From Rhodococcus sp. SBT000017 (GTDB lineage: Bacteria; Actinomycetota; Actinomycetes; Mycobacteriales; Mycobacteriaceae): 64,000 nt of DNA. The stretch covers positions 1,116,001-1,180,000 of the forward strand of contig NZ_REFU01000001.1 of the NCBI RefSeq assembly GCF_003688915.1, given 5' to 3'. Position numbers and translations under genes: made by a program. Of this stretch, positions 27,378 to 36,247 are shown one piece after another (position 1 is the first letter of the stretch; the number at the start of each line of letters is the position of its first letter). The notes under the pieces are model-generated. The model made no database searches, had not been told where the DNA came from, and was given only the letters and a program-made list of their open reading frames with translations.

Positions 27378-28358
27378 GTGAAGCTTCTGGTTACCGGTGG
27401 TGCGGGGTACGTCGGCAGCGTCTGCGCGGCCGTGCTCGTCGAGCGCGGTCACGAGGTCGTGGTCGTGGACAACCTGTCCACCGGTAACCGGGACGCAGTG
27501 CCCGGCGGTGCCACGTTCGTCGAAGGTGACATCAAGGATGTTGCCGCAGACGTGCTGATCGGCGGCGGATTCGACGCCGTCCTGCACTTCGCCGCGCAAT
27601 CTCTCGTGGGCGAGTCGGTGGTCTCGCCGGACAAGTACTGGAGCGGGAACGTCGTCACCTCGCTGGCGTTGCTCGATGCCATCCGAGCATCCGGCACCGC
27701 GAAGCTGGTGTTCTCCTCGACAGCCGCCACGTACGGCGAGCCCGAGAAGACTCCCATCACCGAGGACGCACCCACCCGCCCCACCAATCCCTACGGTGCC
27801 ACCAAACTCGCGATCGATCACGCGATCACGTCGTACGCCGCGGCCTACGGCCTCGCCGCCACCAGCCTGCGGTACTTCAACGTCGCCGGTGCCTACAACG
27901 GTTTCGGCGAGAATCGCGTCGTGGAGACCCACCTGATTCCGCTCGTGCTTCAGGTCGCTCTGGGGCAGCGCGAGAAGATCTCTGTGTTCGGCACCGACTG
28001 GCCCACTCCGGACGGTACGGCTGTTCGCGACTACATCCACGTCGCCGACCTCGCCGAGGCGCACATTCTCGCCGTCGATGCGGCAGAACCGGGTGAGCAC
28101 ACCATCTACAACCTCGGCAGCGGCACCGGATTCTCCGTACACGAGGTCATCTCGTCCTGCGAGCGCGTCACGGGCCTGCCCATCGCCGTCGAACATGCTC
28201 CCCGTCGTGCCGGTGATCCTGCCGTCCTGATCGCCTCGAGCGCACGTGCGGTCGAGGAGCTGAAATGGACGCCGGAGCTGACCGATCTCGATCGGATCGT
28301 GGCCGATGCGTGGACCTTCCTGCAGCAGCTCGGCGATCGGTCGCACGCAGCGCGCTGA
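27378..28358 (+). CDS. galE: UDP-glucose 4-epimerase
   Basis: A 326-residue short-chain dehydrogenase/reductase-superfamily epimerase interconverting UDP-glucose and UDP-galactose, which feeds galactan and other cell-wall glycans. NAD is bound by TGGAGYVGS at the N-terminus; the catalytic Tyr139 and Lys143 lie in NPYGATK. Conserved sugar-site blocks YFNVAGA and [10 protein letters not shown] are present. GTG 27378 follows GGGAGA at 8 nt. It is 46 bp behind ideR, so the two may be co-transcribed. Confidence 0.93.
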   Translation: MKLLVTGGAGYVGSVCAAVLVERGHEVVVVDNLSTGNRDAVPGGATFVEGDIKDVAADVLIGGGFDAVLHFAAQSLVGESVVSPDKYWSGNVVTSLALLDAIRASGTAKLVFSSTAATYGEPEKTPITEDAPTRPTNPYGATKLAIDHAITSYAAAYGLAATSLRYFNVAGAYNGFGENRVVETHLIPLVLQVALGQREKISVFGTDWPTPDGTAVRDYIHVADLAEAHILAVDAAEPGEHTIYNLGSGTGFSVHEVISSCERVTGLPIAVEHAPRRAGDPAVLIASSARAVEELKWTPELTDLDRIVADAWTFLQQLGDRSHAAR

Positions 28359-28397
28359 CCCGCGTCGCCGGCCGATCGTCGATGTGCCCGACTGCCG

Positions 28398-29513
28398 TCA
28401 TCGTCGACCGAACGGGTCGCCGGGCAACCGAACTCCGCAGGCGCGCGCACATGCGAAGCCGCTCTCGGCCACTTCGCGAACGAGTTCGGGACCTGCGCCT
28501 GCGCTGAGCGATCTGTCCAGCAGTCGCGCCAGTGAGTAGGTCTCGTCGGCTTCCAGTGCCGCATCGATCGCGATACGGGCCATCGGCCCGTCTCCGCGCA
28601 CGTACGCGCTGAAGGCCAGAAGTGTTGCGGCGATGGCGCGTTCGACCTTCGGCAGGACGCGGCACATCCTCGCCCAGAACTCTTCGACGAATCCCGCGTC
28701 GTCGCCGAGGGTCAACGCCAGCAGTGCGTCACGCACCTGGACGTGGCCGATCGCGAGTGCGATCCGAGCGATGTCGGTCGGGTCCAATTCGGTGTCGTAC
28801 GGTCCCCGTGCGACGTACGACAGCACCGACGTCAAGTCGTCGGTACGAGACCGGCCGCCGTCGCGTCGTCGGCGCGACATCTCGGCGGCCACGGCCCGCA
28901 CGGTCGCGTCGGGGCCCGGCGCGATGGTCTCGGCCAGCTCGCGCCTGGACCGTCGGACGGAGTAGCCGTCGAGCACGCGGGCAACGGTCATCGGCGACGC
29001 CGACGGATCGGATATCACGCCGTGCCGCTGCGGTCCGCGCAACGTCCACCACTCGGCGGAATCGGCGATCTCCGACGCCGCGAGGGCCTCGCCGAGCTGC
29101 ACTCCGAACGATGCGAGTGTGGCGTCGAGTTCGATCACCAGCGCTTCGACGTCGAGCAGATGCGGTGTTCTGACGGTTCGATCGAGCCTGTCGTCGACGA
29201 ACACCGCCATGACTGCCGGGATGTTCTCCATCGCGCAGTAGCCGGCCAGGTAGCCGATGACGTCGAGCATCTCCGGGGTCGCGCGGGTGTGACCGCCTGC
29301 GCGCCGATCGATGTGTTCGCCTGCCAGGACGAGGTCGTGACGCATCGTCGGTCCGACGCAGGCACCGCCGTCCTTGACCGCGATGAGCACCATCGATCGA
29401 TGCGGGTGGAACCCGAGCATGGCCGGCACGGCTGCCATCAGGTCGCTCGCGTGGCCGAGGCGAACGCGATGGCGGGAGTCGAAGTTGTCGTGTGAGTTCG
29501 TCGGTGTGTACAT
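28398..29513 (-). CDS. DUF4192 domain-containing protein
   Basis: A 371-residue soluble protein of the actinobacterial DUF4192 family, recognisable from the N-terminal DLMAAVPAMLGFHPHRSMVLIA block and the C-terminal helical repeat ending in GPMARIAIDAALEADETYSLA. The function is unknown. ATG 29513 gives the conserved N-terminus (MYTPTNSHDN), with a weak AGGA nine nt upstream. It faces galE convergently with 39 bp between. Confidence 0.82.
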   Translation of the reverse strand: MYTPTNSHDNFDSRHRVRLGHASDLMAAVPAMLGFHPHRSMVLIAVKDGGACVGPTMRHDLVLAGEHIDRRAGGHTRATPEMLDVIGYLAGYCAMENIPAVMAVFVDDRLDRTVRTPHLLDVEALVIELDATLASFGVQLGEALAASEIADSAEWWTLRGPQRHGVISDPSASPMTVARVLDGYSVRRSRRELAETIAPGPDATVRAVAAEMSRRRRDGGRSRTDDLTSVLSYVARGPYDTELDPTDIARIALAIGHVQVRDALLALTLGDDAGFVEEFWARMCRVLPKVERAIAATLLAFSAYVRGDGPMARIAIDAALEADETYSLARLLDRSLSAGAGPELVREVAESGFACARACGVRLPGDPFGRR

Positions 29514-29664
29514 ACCGGAGAATCCTGGCCGGGGTCCCGACGACCGACCGAGTCTCGACCTGGGCTTTCGTACTGCCCTGTGGAGAACTGCCGTGTTGTG
29601 GATGAATCGCATCGCCGGAGCTGGGGACGAACGATTCGTGTCGGTGCCGTCTGCTAGGGCTCCG

Positions 29665-30375
29665 TCAGCTCTGGCCGACCTTCTGGACTGCCGCGGTGAA
29701 CAACTCGTCGAGGGTCATCGCATCGGGCGTGCCCGAGCCGAACGACATGAACGTGGCCGACACTCGTACTCCGTCGATCTGGGCCATCAACGTCAGCATC
29801 GATTGGGTGACGGCGTCGCCGCCTGCGCCCGATGCAACTGTCTGCCGGACGGCCAAGGTGTCGTCCGCATCGATGGGCGGGGCCGGGGTCAGAGTGGAGG
29901 TCACCGTCGAGGTCGCGCCGGACTTGGTTGCGGTCACCTCACCGCACTCTTCGAGTTGCTCCTTGCGCGCCGAGAGCGGTTCGTCCACTGCGGTCAACTC
30001 GATCGAGATGGTGGATCGGCTGTCGTTGTCGGTGCCGACGATCATGGCCGTGCCCGTCGGGCCGAAGTCCTGGTCGGCGGGCTTGCATCCTGCCGGGCTG
30101 ACTTCTGCACCGGCAGGAATTCCGCTGAGATCGGGTGCGGCTTGCGAGATCGCCTGCTGAGGCAGCACCAGGGCGTCGTACGGTGCCGGGAAGCTGGACG
30201 GGTCGATCAGCAGCGTGTTCAGATCCACGCCGGACTGCGACGACGAGGTGGCGGCACCAGCGCTGGGCTCGGCAGTGCCGGTGACGGTGGAGCTGCAACC
30301 GGCCAGCACGAGAGCTGCGATCGCCGCCGAGGTCGCGGCGATGGACAGGGGGGTTCTGCGTGCGGCGGGGCTCAC
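29665..30375 (-). CDS. secreted lipoprotein of unknown function
   Basis: A 236-residue exported lipoprotein. The signal peptide ends with the lipobox LVLAGC, so the Cys is lipidated and the protein anchored outside the membrane. A Ser/Thr/Ala linker follows, then a beta-rich domain with two further cysteines (GCKPAD, EECGEV) that could form a disulfide. It resembles mycobacterial Lpp proteins with DUF5642/PknH-sensor-like domains, but I cannot assign the family firmly. GTG 30375 has AGAGGA six nt upstream. Confidence 0.75.
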   Translation of the reverse strand: MSPAARRTPLSIAATSAAIAALVLAGCSSTVTGTAEPSAGAATSSSQSGVDLNTLLIDPSSFPAPYDALVLPQQAISQAAPDLSGIPAGAEVSPAGCKPADQDFGPTGTAMIVGTDNDSRSTISIELTAVDEPLSARKEQLEECGEVTATKSGATSTVTSTLTPAPPIDADDTLAVRQTVASGAGGDAVTQSMLTLMAQIDGVRVSATFMSFGSGTPDAMTLDELFTAAVQKVGQS

Positions 30376-30487
30376 AAGACGTCCTCTTCGGGTCGGTGGG
30401 ACGCCGCAGCACACGCTCCGGCGTCCCACCACTGTCTCATTCCGACCACCTCGAACGCGGCAGGCGACCCGCCGCAGTGTCGCGAAG

Positions 30488-31120
30488 TCAGCTTCCGCGG
30501 GCGATCCACTCCTCGAGGTGTGGTGCCTCGTCGCCGATGCGGGTTCCGTCACCGTGGCCGGTGTTGACGCGGGTCTCGACAGGAAGCGCGAAGAGCCGAT
30601 CACGGATGGACCCGATGATGGTCGGGAAATCCGAGTACGACCGTCCGGTGGCACCCGGACCGCCGGAGAAGAGGGTGTCGCCGCTGAACAACTCCCCCGC
30701 CTCGGGCAGGTACAGGCACGTCGATCCCGGTGAATGCCCGGGGGTGTGCAGTGCCAGGATGTCGGTTCCGGCCACGGTGATGCGCTGACCGTCTTCGAGG
30801 GTCGAGTGCCCGACGCCCGGGTGCGTCTGTTCCCACAGCATATCGTCGGCTGGATGCAGCAGAATCGGCGCGTCGAGTGTGTCCGAGAGTTCGGGTGCCA
30901 CGGTCACGTGGTCGTTGTGACCGTGGGTGCAGATGACGGCCTTGACGGTCCGGCCTGCGACCGCGTCGACGATCGGGGCCGCGGTATGTGCTGCGTCGAC
31001 GATCACGACCTCGTCGTCGTCACCGATCAGCCAGATGTTGTTGTCGACGTCCCAGGTACCACCGTCGAGGCTGAACGTGCCCGAGGTGACGACATTCTGG
31101 ACGCGGAACTGCCCGCTCAC
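30488..31120 (-). CDS. metallo-beta-lactamase-fold hydrolase
   Basis: A 210-residue glyoxalase-II-like hydrolase. The dinuclear metal motif THGHNDH is at residues 65-71, followed by further ligands in HTPGHSPGS and SGDTLF. Its GTG start overlaps the stop of the mscR gene (GTGA), exactly as the Rv2259/Rv2260 pair is arranged. The context suggests it acts on an S-acyl-mycothiol such as S-formylmycothiol, completing formaldehyde oxidation; this is inference. Longer in-frame extension through mscR is antisense shadow. Confidence 0.85.
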   Translation of the reverse strand: MSGQFRVQNVVTSGTFSLDGGTWDVDNNIWLIGDDDEVVIVDAAHTAAPIVDAVAGRTVKAVICTHGHNDHVTVAPELSDTLDAPILLHPADDMLWEQTHPGVGHSTLEDGQRITVAGTDILALHTPGHSPGSTCLYLPEAGELFSGDTLFSGGPGATGRSYSDFPTIIGSIRDRLFALPVETRVNTGHGDGTRIGDEAPHLEEWIARGS

Positions 31121-32202
31121 AGGACCACCACCGAACGCAGGACAGTGCCCTGATGCATCTTCTCGAAGGCGGCTTCGACGTCGTCGATGGTGATGCGCTC
31201 GGTGACGAACTTCTCGAGCGGCAGACGGCCCTGCTGGTACAGATCCACCAACTGCGGGAAGTCTCGCTCGGGCAGGCAGTCTCCGTACCAGGAGGATTTG
31301 AGCGATCCGCCGCGTGAGAAGAAGTCGATCAGCGGCATCTCGAGGGTCATCTCGGGTGTCGGTACGCCGACTAGCACCACGGTTCCGGCGAGGTCGCGTG
31401 CGTAGAACGCCTGCTTCCAGGTCTCCGGGCGACCGACGGCGTCGATGACCACGTCGGCACCGAACCCGCCGGTCAGCTCCTGCACGGCCTCCACTGCGTC
31501 CACCACCGAGGAGTCGACGGTGTGGGTGGCTCCGAGGCCGAGTGCCCATTCGAGCTTGCCCGGGTCACGGTCGACCGCGATGATCGTCGATGCGCCGGCC
31601 AGGCGTGCTCCGGCGATCGCGGCATCGCCGACGCCGCCGCAGCCGATCACGGCCACCGAATCTCCGCGCGAGACGTTGCCGGTGTTCATTGCCGCGCCCA
31701 GCCCGGCCATCACTCCACAGCCGAGCAGTCCGACGACGGCGGGATCGGCGTCTGCGGCGACCTTGGTGCACTGGCCCTCGTGCACCAGGGTCTTCTCGGC
31801 GAATGCGCCGATGCCCAGAGCCGGTGTCAGCTCGGTGCCGTCCTCGAGGGTCATCTTCTGGGCGGCGTTGTGGGTGTCGAAGCAGTACCACGGGGTGCCG
31901 CGCTTGCAGGCTCGACATTCCCCGCACACGGCGCGCCAGTTCAGTACGACGAAGTCTCCGACCTCGACGTGCTCGACGCGGTCGCCGATGGTCTCGACGA
32001 TTCCGGCTGCCTCGTGTCCGAGCAGGAACGGGAACTCGTCGTTGATGCCGCCTTCGCGATAGTGCAGGTCGGTGTGGCACACCCCGCAGGCCTGGATCTT
32101 CACGACGACCTCGTTGGGCCCGGGATCGGGGATGGTGATCGTCTCGATGGAGACGGGCTCGCCCTTGCTCTTGGCGACGACGGCGCGGACCTGCTGCGGC
32201 AT
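31117..32202 (-). CDS. mscR: S-(hydroxymethyl)mycothiol dehydrogenase
   Basis: A 361-residue zinc-dependent class III-like alcohol dehydrogenase. It oxidises S-hydroxymethyl-mycothiol to S-formyl-mycothiol with NAD and can reduce S-nitrosomycothiol (MscR/AdhE2). Catalytic zinc ligands are Cys39 in CGVCH and His63 in GHEAAG; structural zinc ligands are Cys93, Cys96, Cys99 and Cys107. The dinucleotide motif is [16 protein letters not shown] 32202 has GGAGGA five nt upstream. It is the first gene of a coupled pair with the metallo-hydrolase and divergent from sthA. Confidence 0.92.
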   Translation of the reverse strand: MPQQVRAVVAKSKGEPVSIETITIPDPGPNEVVVKIQACGVCHTDLHYREGGINDEFPFLLGHEAAGIVETIGDRVEHVEVGDFVVLNWRAVCGECRACKRGTPWYCFDTHNAAQKMTLEDGTELTPALGIGAFAEKTLVHEGQCTKVAADADPAVVGLLGCGVMAGLGAAMNTGNVSRGDSVAVIGCGGVGDAAIAGARLAGASTIIAVDRDPGKLEWALGLGATHTVDSSVVDAVEAVQELTGGFGADVVIDAVGRPETWKQAFYARDLAGTVVLVGVPTPEMTLEMPLIDFFSRGGSLKSSWYGDCLPERDFPQLVDLYQQGRLPLEKFVTERITIDDVEAAFEKMHQGTVLRSVVVL

Positions 32203-32366
32203 GTGTTCCTCCACTGTAAATCGGGTGTTTCGTGCTGTGTTCAGCCTCGCACAACGCATCAGCACGTGGCGACATCTGCATGGGTTCGACGCACCGAATC
32301 GTGGAGTTCACAAGGTTGTGACCGGGTGGGCACGCAGTCTTTGCGTGCGAGCGGTACCTATGACGA

Positions 32367-33782
32367 ATGTCTGAACCCATGGAGTACGACCTGGTGGTCA
32401 TCGGCTCCGGCCCCGGTGGCCAGAAGGCGGCCATTGCGGCTGCGAAGCTCGGCAAGCGGGTGGCGATCGTGGAGAAGGGCCACATGCTCGGCGGGGTCTG
32501 CGTCAACACCGGCACCATTCCGTCCAAGACGCTGCGCGAGGCCGTTCTGTATCTCACGGGCATGAATCAACGTGAGCTGTACGGGGCGAGCTACCGGGTG
32601 AAGGCCGACATCACTCCGGCCGATCTGCTGGCCCGAACGCAGCACGTGATCGGCAAGGAGATCGAGGTGGTGCGTTCGCAACTGCTCCGCAACCGCATCG
32701 AGTTGATCACCGGTGTCGGCAAGTTCCTCGACGCGCACACCATCGTGATCGAGGACGAGATGCGGGGCGAACGCATCACCGTCAAGGCCGCCAACGTGGT
32801 GATCGCCACCGGCACCGCTCCCGCCCGTCCGGCCGACATCGCGTTCGACGACTATCGAGTACTCGACTCGGACGGAATCCTCAACCTCGAGTTCATTCCG
32901 GCGTCGATGGTCGTGGTCGGGGCCGGTGTCATCGGAATCGAGTACGCGTCGATGTTCGCTGCTCTGGGAACGAAGGTCACCGTCGTCGAGAAGCGCGATT
33001 CGATGCTCGACTTCTGCGATCGCGAGATCATCGAGTCGTTGCAATTTCACCTCCGCGATCTCGCGGTGACCTTCCGCTTCGGGGAGGCGGTGACCGCGGT
33101 CGACGTCGGCCCGAACGGAACGGTGACGACGCTTGCCAGCGGCAAGAGGATCCCGGCGGAGACGGTGATGTACTCGGCCGGCCGCCAGGGTCTGACGACG
33201 GCGCTCGAACTCGAGAACGCCGGTCTCGAGGCCGACGCGCGCGGTCGCATCTTCGTCGACGAGCATTTCCAGACCAAGGTCGATCACATCTACGCGGTCG
33301 GCGATGTCATCGGGTTTCCGGCGTTGGCCGCGACGTCGATGGATCAGGGCCGGTTGGCGGCTTACCACGCGTTCGGCGAGTCGAGCGCCAAGCTGACCGA
33401 CGTGCAGCCCATCGGTATCTACTCCATTCCCGAGGTCTCGTACGTCGGAGCCACGGAGGTCGACCTGACGAAGGGATCGATCCCCTACGAGGTCGGGGTG
33501 TCGAGGTACCGCGAACTCGCTCGGGGTCAGATCGCCGGTGACTCGTACGGGATGTTGAAGTTGCTCGTCTCCACCGAGGACCGGTCGATACTCGGCGTTC
33601 ACATCTTCGGGTCGGGTGCGACGGATCTGGTGCACATCGGGCAGGCGGTGATGGGGTGCGGCGGCACCGTCGACTACCTCGTCGATGCCGTGTTCAACTA
33701 CCCGACGCTGTCCGAGGCATACAAGGTCGCAGCCCTCGATGTCACCAACAAGATCCGTGCGCTGGCCAACTTCGACCGCTGA
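32367..33782 (+). CDS. sthA: soluble pyridine nucleotide transhydrogenase
   Basis: A 471-residue FAD flavoprotein that interconverts NADPH and NADH. FAD binds at [13 protein letters not shown] and the second dinucleotide site is [13 protein letters not shown]. In place of the redox disulfide of lipoamide dehydrogenase, the motif is [11 protein letters not shown]: Cys45 is kept but the second Cys is Thr50, the diagnostic change for SthA. The C-terminal dimerisation domain lacks the catalytic His-Glu of disulfide reductases. Start ATG 32367; an internal ATG at 32379 is possible. Matches Rv2713. Confidence 0.93.
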   Translation: MSEPMEYDLVVIGSGPGGQKAAIAAAKLGKRVAIVEKGHMLGGVCVNTGTIPSKTLREAVLYLTGMNQRELYGASYRVKADITPADLLARTQHVIGKEIEVVRSQLLRNRIELITGVGKFLDAHTIVIEDEMRGERITVKAANVVIATGTAPARPADIAFDDYRVLDSDGILNLEFIPASMVVVGAGVIGIEYASMFAALGTKVTVVEKRDSMLDFCDREIIESLQFHLRDLAVTFRFGEAVTAVDVGPNGTVTTLASGKRIPAETVMYSAGRQGLTTALELENAGLEADARGRIFVDEHFQTKVDHIYAVGDVIGFPALAATSMDQGRLAAYHAFGESSAKLTDVQPIGIYSIPEVSYVGATEVDLTKGSIPYEVGVSRYRELARGQIAGDSYGMLKLLVSTEDRSILGVHIFGSGATDLVHIGQAVMGCGGTVDYLVDAVFNYPTLSEAYKVAALDVTNKIRALANFDR

Positions 33783-33960
33783 CCGGACGGCAGGTCGAAC
33801 GACTGTCGGGGAATGAACGGCGGGCGGCCGGTTGTTCTTCTCGAGTAGTGATTCGCCACGTTCGACGTCGGCGCGTACACGGCGCGAGCCGAGGGTCGGC
33901 GTATTCTGGCTCGAATCTCGCGTCGAGGTACCGACGAGTCGATCCGAAAGGGGCCAGGCC

Positions 33961-34905
33961 ATGACCGAACAGTCGAAGATGTACGAGCTGGAGTTTCCGG
34001 CACCACAAATCTTCTCCAACGACGGCGTCGGACCCGTCCTCGTGCACGGCCTGGAGGGCTTCTCCGACGCAGGTCACGCGGTGAAGTTGGCCACGACTCA
34101 TCTGCGCGAGAGCCTGGAATCGGAGCTGGTCGCGTCGTTCGATGTGGACGAGTTGATCGACTACCGGTCCCGTCGGCCGACGATGACGTTCAAGTCCGAT
34201 CATTTCTCGGACTACGACGCTCCCGAACTGAACCTCTATGCCGTCAAGGATCGAACCGGCACCCCGTTCCTGTTGCTGGCCGGTATGGAACCGGATCTGC
34301 GGTGGGAGAAGTTCACCACCGCTGTGCGCCTGCTCGCCGAACAGCTCGGCGTCCGTAGGACCATCGGTCTCGGCTCGATCCCGATGGCCATTCCGCACAC
34401 CCGGCCACTCGGTGTGACGGCCCACGCCAGCGACAAGGATCTGGTCAAGGAAGGCAACAGCTGGGCAGGTGACCTGCAGGTGCCAGGCAGCGCCTCGTCC
34501 CTGCTCGAGCTTCGGATGGCGCAGCACGGTCACGAGTCGATGGGCTTCTCGGTGCACGTCCCGCACTACCTCGCCCAGACGGACTACCCCGGTGCAGCCG
34601 AAACGCTGCTCGAGAACGTCGGCGAGGCCGCCGAGTTGGATCTGCCCCTGGCGGCGTTGGGTGAAGCCGCGGCGCGGGTTCGGGAGCAGGTGAACGAGCA
34701 CATCACCGGAAACGAAGAGGTCCAGTCGGTGGTGCAGGCACTCGAGCGCCAGTACGACACCTACGTTGCCGCGCAGGAACAGCAGTCGACGCTGTTGGCC
34801 AGTGACGAGCCGCTGCCGAGCGGCGACGAGCTCGGGGCCGAGTTCGAGCGCTTCCTCGCCGAGCAGGCCGGTCTCGACGAGGGAGACGGCACCACCGAGC
34901 AGTAA
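33961..34905 (+). CDS. PAC2-family protein
   Basis: A 314-residue protein of the PAC2 (proteasome assembly chaperone 2-like) family, equivalent by order to Rv2714. Conserved blocks are VLVHGLEGFSDAGHAV near residue 25, DELIDYRSRRPTM and IGLGSIPMAIPHTRP. The last 70 residues are a helical, acidic tail. Actinobacteria have proteasomes, but no assembly function has been shown for these proteins. ATG 33961 follows AAGGGG. It is 178 bp downstream of sthA. Confidence 0.87.
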   Translation: MTEQSKMYELEFPAPQIFSNDGVGPVLVHGLEGFSDAGHAVKLATTHLRESLESELVASFDVDELIDYRSRRPTMTFKSDHFSDYDAPELNLYAVKDRTGTPFLLLAGMEPDLRWEKFTTAVRLLAEQLGVRRTIGLGSIPMAIPHTRPLGVTAHASDKDLVKEGNSWAGDLQVPGSASSLLELRMAQHGHESMGFSVHVPHYLAQTDYPGAAETLLENVGEAAELDLPLAALGEAAARVREQVNEHITGNEEVQSVVQALERQYDTYVAAQEQQSTLLASDEPLPSGDELGAEFERFLAEQAGLDEGDGTTEQ

Positions 34906-35133
34906 CAGTGTGAGTGGTCACAGAAGATGATCGCTCGGGCGGGCATATCGGACAGCCCGGGCCGATCGAAACATACCTGTAACCGCAAATACGCTCGATG
35001 TTCTGCCCCGAGCGTCATCTCGTGCAAGAGTCGTAGCAACACGTACTCCGGTACGTACGTCTACACACTCGTGCACGGCGTCGCCGTACTGTGCCGCCGC
35101 GCGCGGTGCACCAGGGAATTTCAGGAGGCGCAG
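34906..35133 (+). promoter_or_regulatory. 228-bp upstream region of the hydrolase gene
   Basis: Non-coding stretch holding the promoter of the following gene. It contains the short inverted repeat CGTACTCCGGTACG (35042-35055) followed directly by a second GTACGTAC, which could be a regulator site. Nothing else is evident. Confidence 0.35.
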
Positions 35134-36174
35134 ATGAGCACCAATCCGCGCAGTCGCAAGCTCCGCCCGGTTCCCGACGAAGAACCACGGCTGATCTTCC
35201 GGACCATTCACGGATACCGGCGGGCATTCCGGATGGCCGGTGAAGGTCCGGTGTTGCTGTTGATCCACGGGATCGGCGACAACTCCGAGACGTGGAACGA
35301 GGTCATCCCGCACCTCGCGAAGAACTACACCGTCATCGCGCCGGATCTGCTCGGGCACGGTCGCTCGGACAAGCCGCGTGCGGACTACTCCGTCGCCGCG
35401 TACGCAAACGGCATGCGTGACCTGCTCTCGGTGCTGGGTATCGAACACGTCACCGTCGTCGGTCACTCACTGGGCGGCGGCGTCGCCATGCAGTTCGCTT
35501 ACCAGTTCCCGGGCATGGTCGACAGGTTGGCTCTCGTGTCCTCCGGTGGCGTCACCAAGGACGTACATCCCATTCTTCGACTGGCGTCCATGCCGTTTCT
35601 CAGCGAAGCGGTCAAACTGCTCCGCCTGCCCGGCGCGATCCCCGCGGTCAAATTGGCGGGTGGCCTGCTGAGCAAACTGCACAGCTCTCCCCTGCGCCCC
35701 GGGTCGCTTCTGCACGACACTCCGGATCTGATCCGAGTGCTGAGCGAGCTCCCGGCTCCGACGACGTACGAGGCGTATCTGCGGACCTTGCGCGCCGTCG
35801 TCGACTGGCGCGGCCAGGTGGTCACGATGCTGGACCGGTGTTATCTGACCGAGAACCTGCCGGTTCTGCTCGTCTGGGGTGACCAGGACTCGGTGATTCC
35901 GGTCAGCCATGCTCGCCTCGCTCACTCGGCCATGCCCGGTTCCACGTTGGAGGTGTTCGAGAATTCCGGACACTTCCCGTTCCGAGACGATCCGATGCGC
36001 TTCCTGCAGGTCGTGGAGGACTTCATCGATTCCACACCGTCGTTGACGTTCGACGAGGTGCGGTGGCGCAACCTGCTCATCACCGGTGTCGGCGAGGACA
36101 TGATCACCGGCAGCGCGAGTACGCGCCTCGCGGTGCTCGGAGCCATGGGCTCGGACGAACGCAGCGCCACCTGA
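35134..36174 (+). CDS. alpha/beta-hydrolase (Rv2715-like)
   Basis: A 346-residue alpha/beta hydrolase. The oxyanion HGIG motif is in LLLIHGIGDNSETW, the nucleophile elbow is GHSLGG, the acid lies in WGDQDSVIP and the catalytic His in NSGHFPFRD. The family includes lipases, esterases and C-C hydrolases. The substrate is not predictable. ATG 35134 has AGGAGG upstream. A longer frame to 34927 runs through non-conserved sequence. It follows the PAC2 gene as in M. tuberculosis. Confidence 0.9.
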   Translation: MSTNPRSRKLRPVPDEEPRLIFRTIHGYRRAFRMAGEGPVLLLIHGIGDNSETWNEVIPHLAKNYTVIAPDLLGHGRSDKPRADYSVAAYANGMRDLLSVLGIEHVTVVGHSLGGGVAMQFAYQFPGMVDRLALVSSGGVTKDVHPILRLASMPFLSEAVKLLRLPGAIPAVKLAGGLLSKLHSSPLRPGSLLHDTPDLIRVLSELPAPTTYEAYLRTLRAVVDWRGQVVTMLDRCYLTENLPVLLVWGDQDSVIPVSHARLAHSAMPGSTLEVFENSGHFPFRDDPMRFLQVVEDFIDSTPSLTFDEVRWRNLLITGVGEDMITGSASTRLAVLGAMGSDERSAT

Positions 36175-36232
36175 CGCGTCGACTCGGCCACGGACGCTCG
36201 GTGTCGATGCGGGTCCGGCAGTCGATCCCACA

Positions 36233-36247
36233 TAGCCTGTAGGGGTG
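36233..36247 (+). promoter_or_regulatory. leaderless promoter of the DUF3516 helicase
   Basis: TAGCCT at 36233-36238 lies exactly 6 nt before GTG 36245, so transcription probably begins at the start codon. Confidence 0.6.

Noticed and set aside
35042..35059. GTAC-rich inverted repeat as a definite operator
   Set aside because: The arms are only five bases and no regulator is known for this gene, so it is kept as a weak candidate only.
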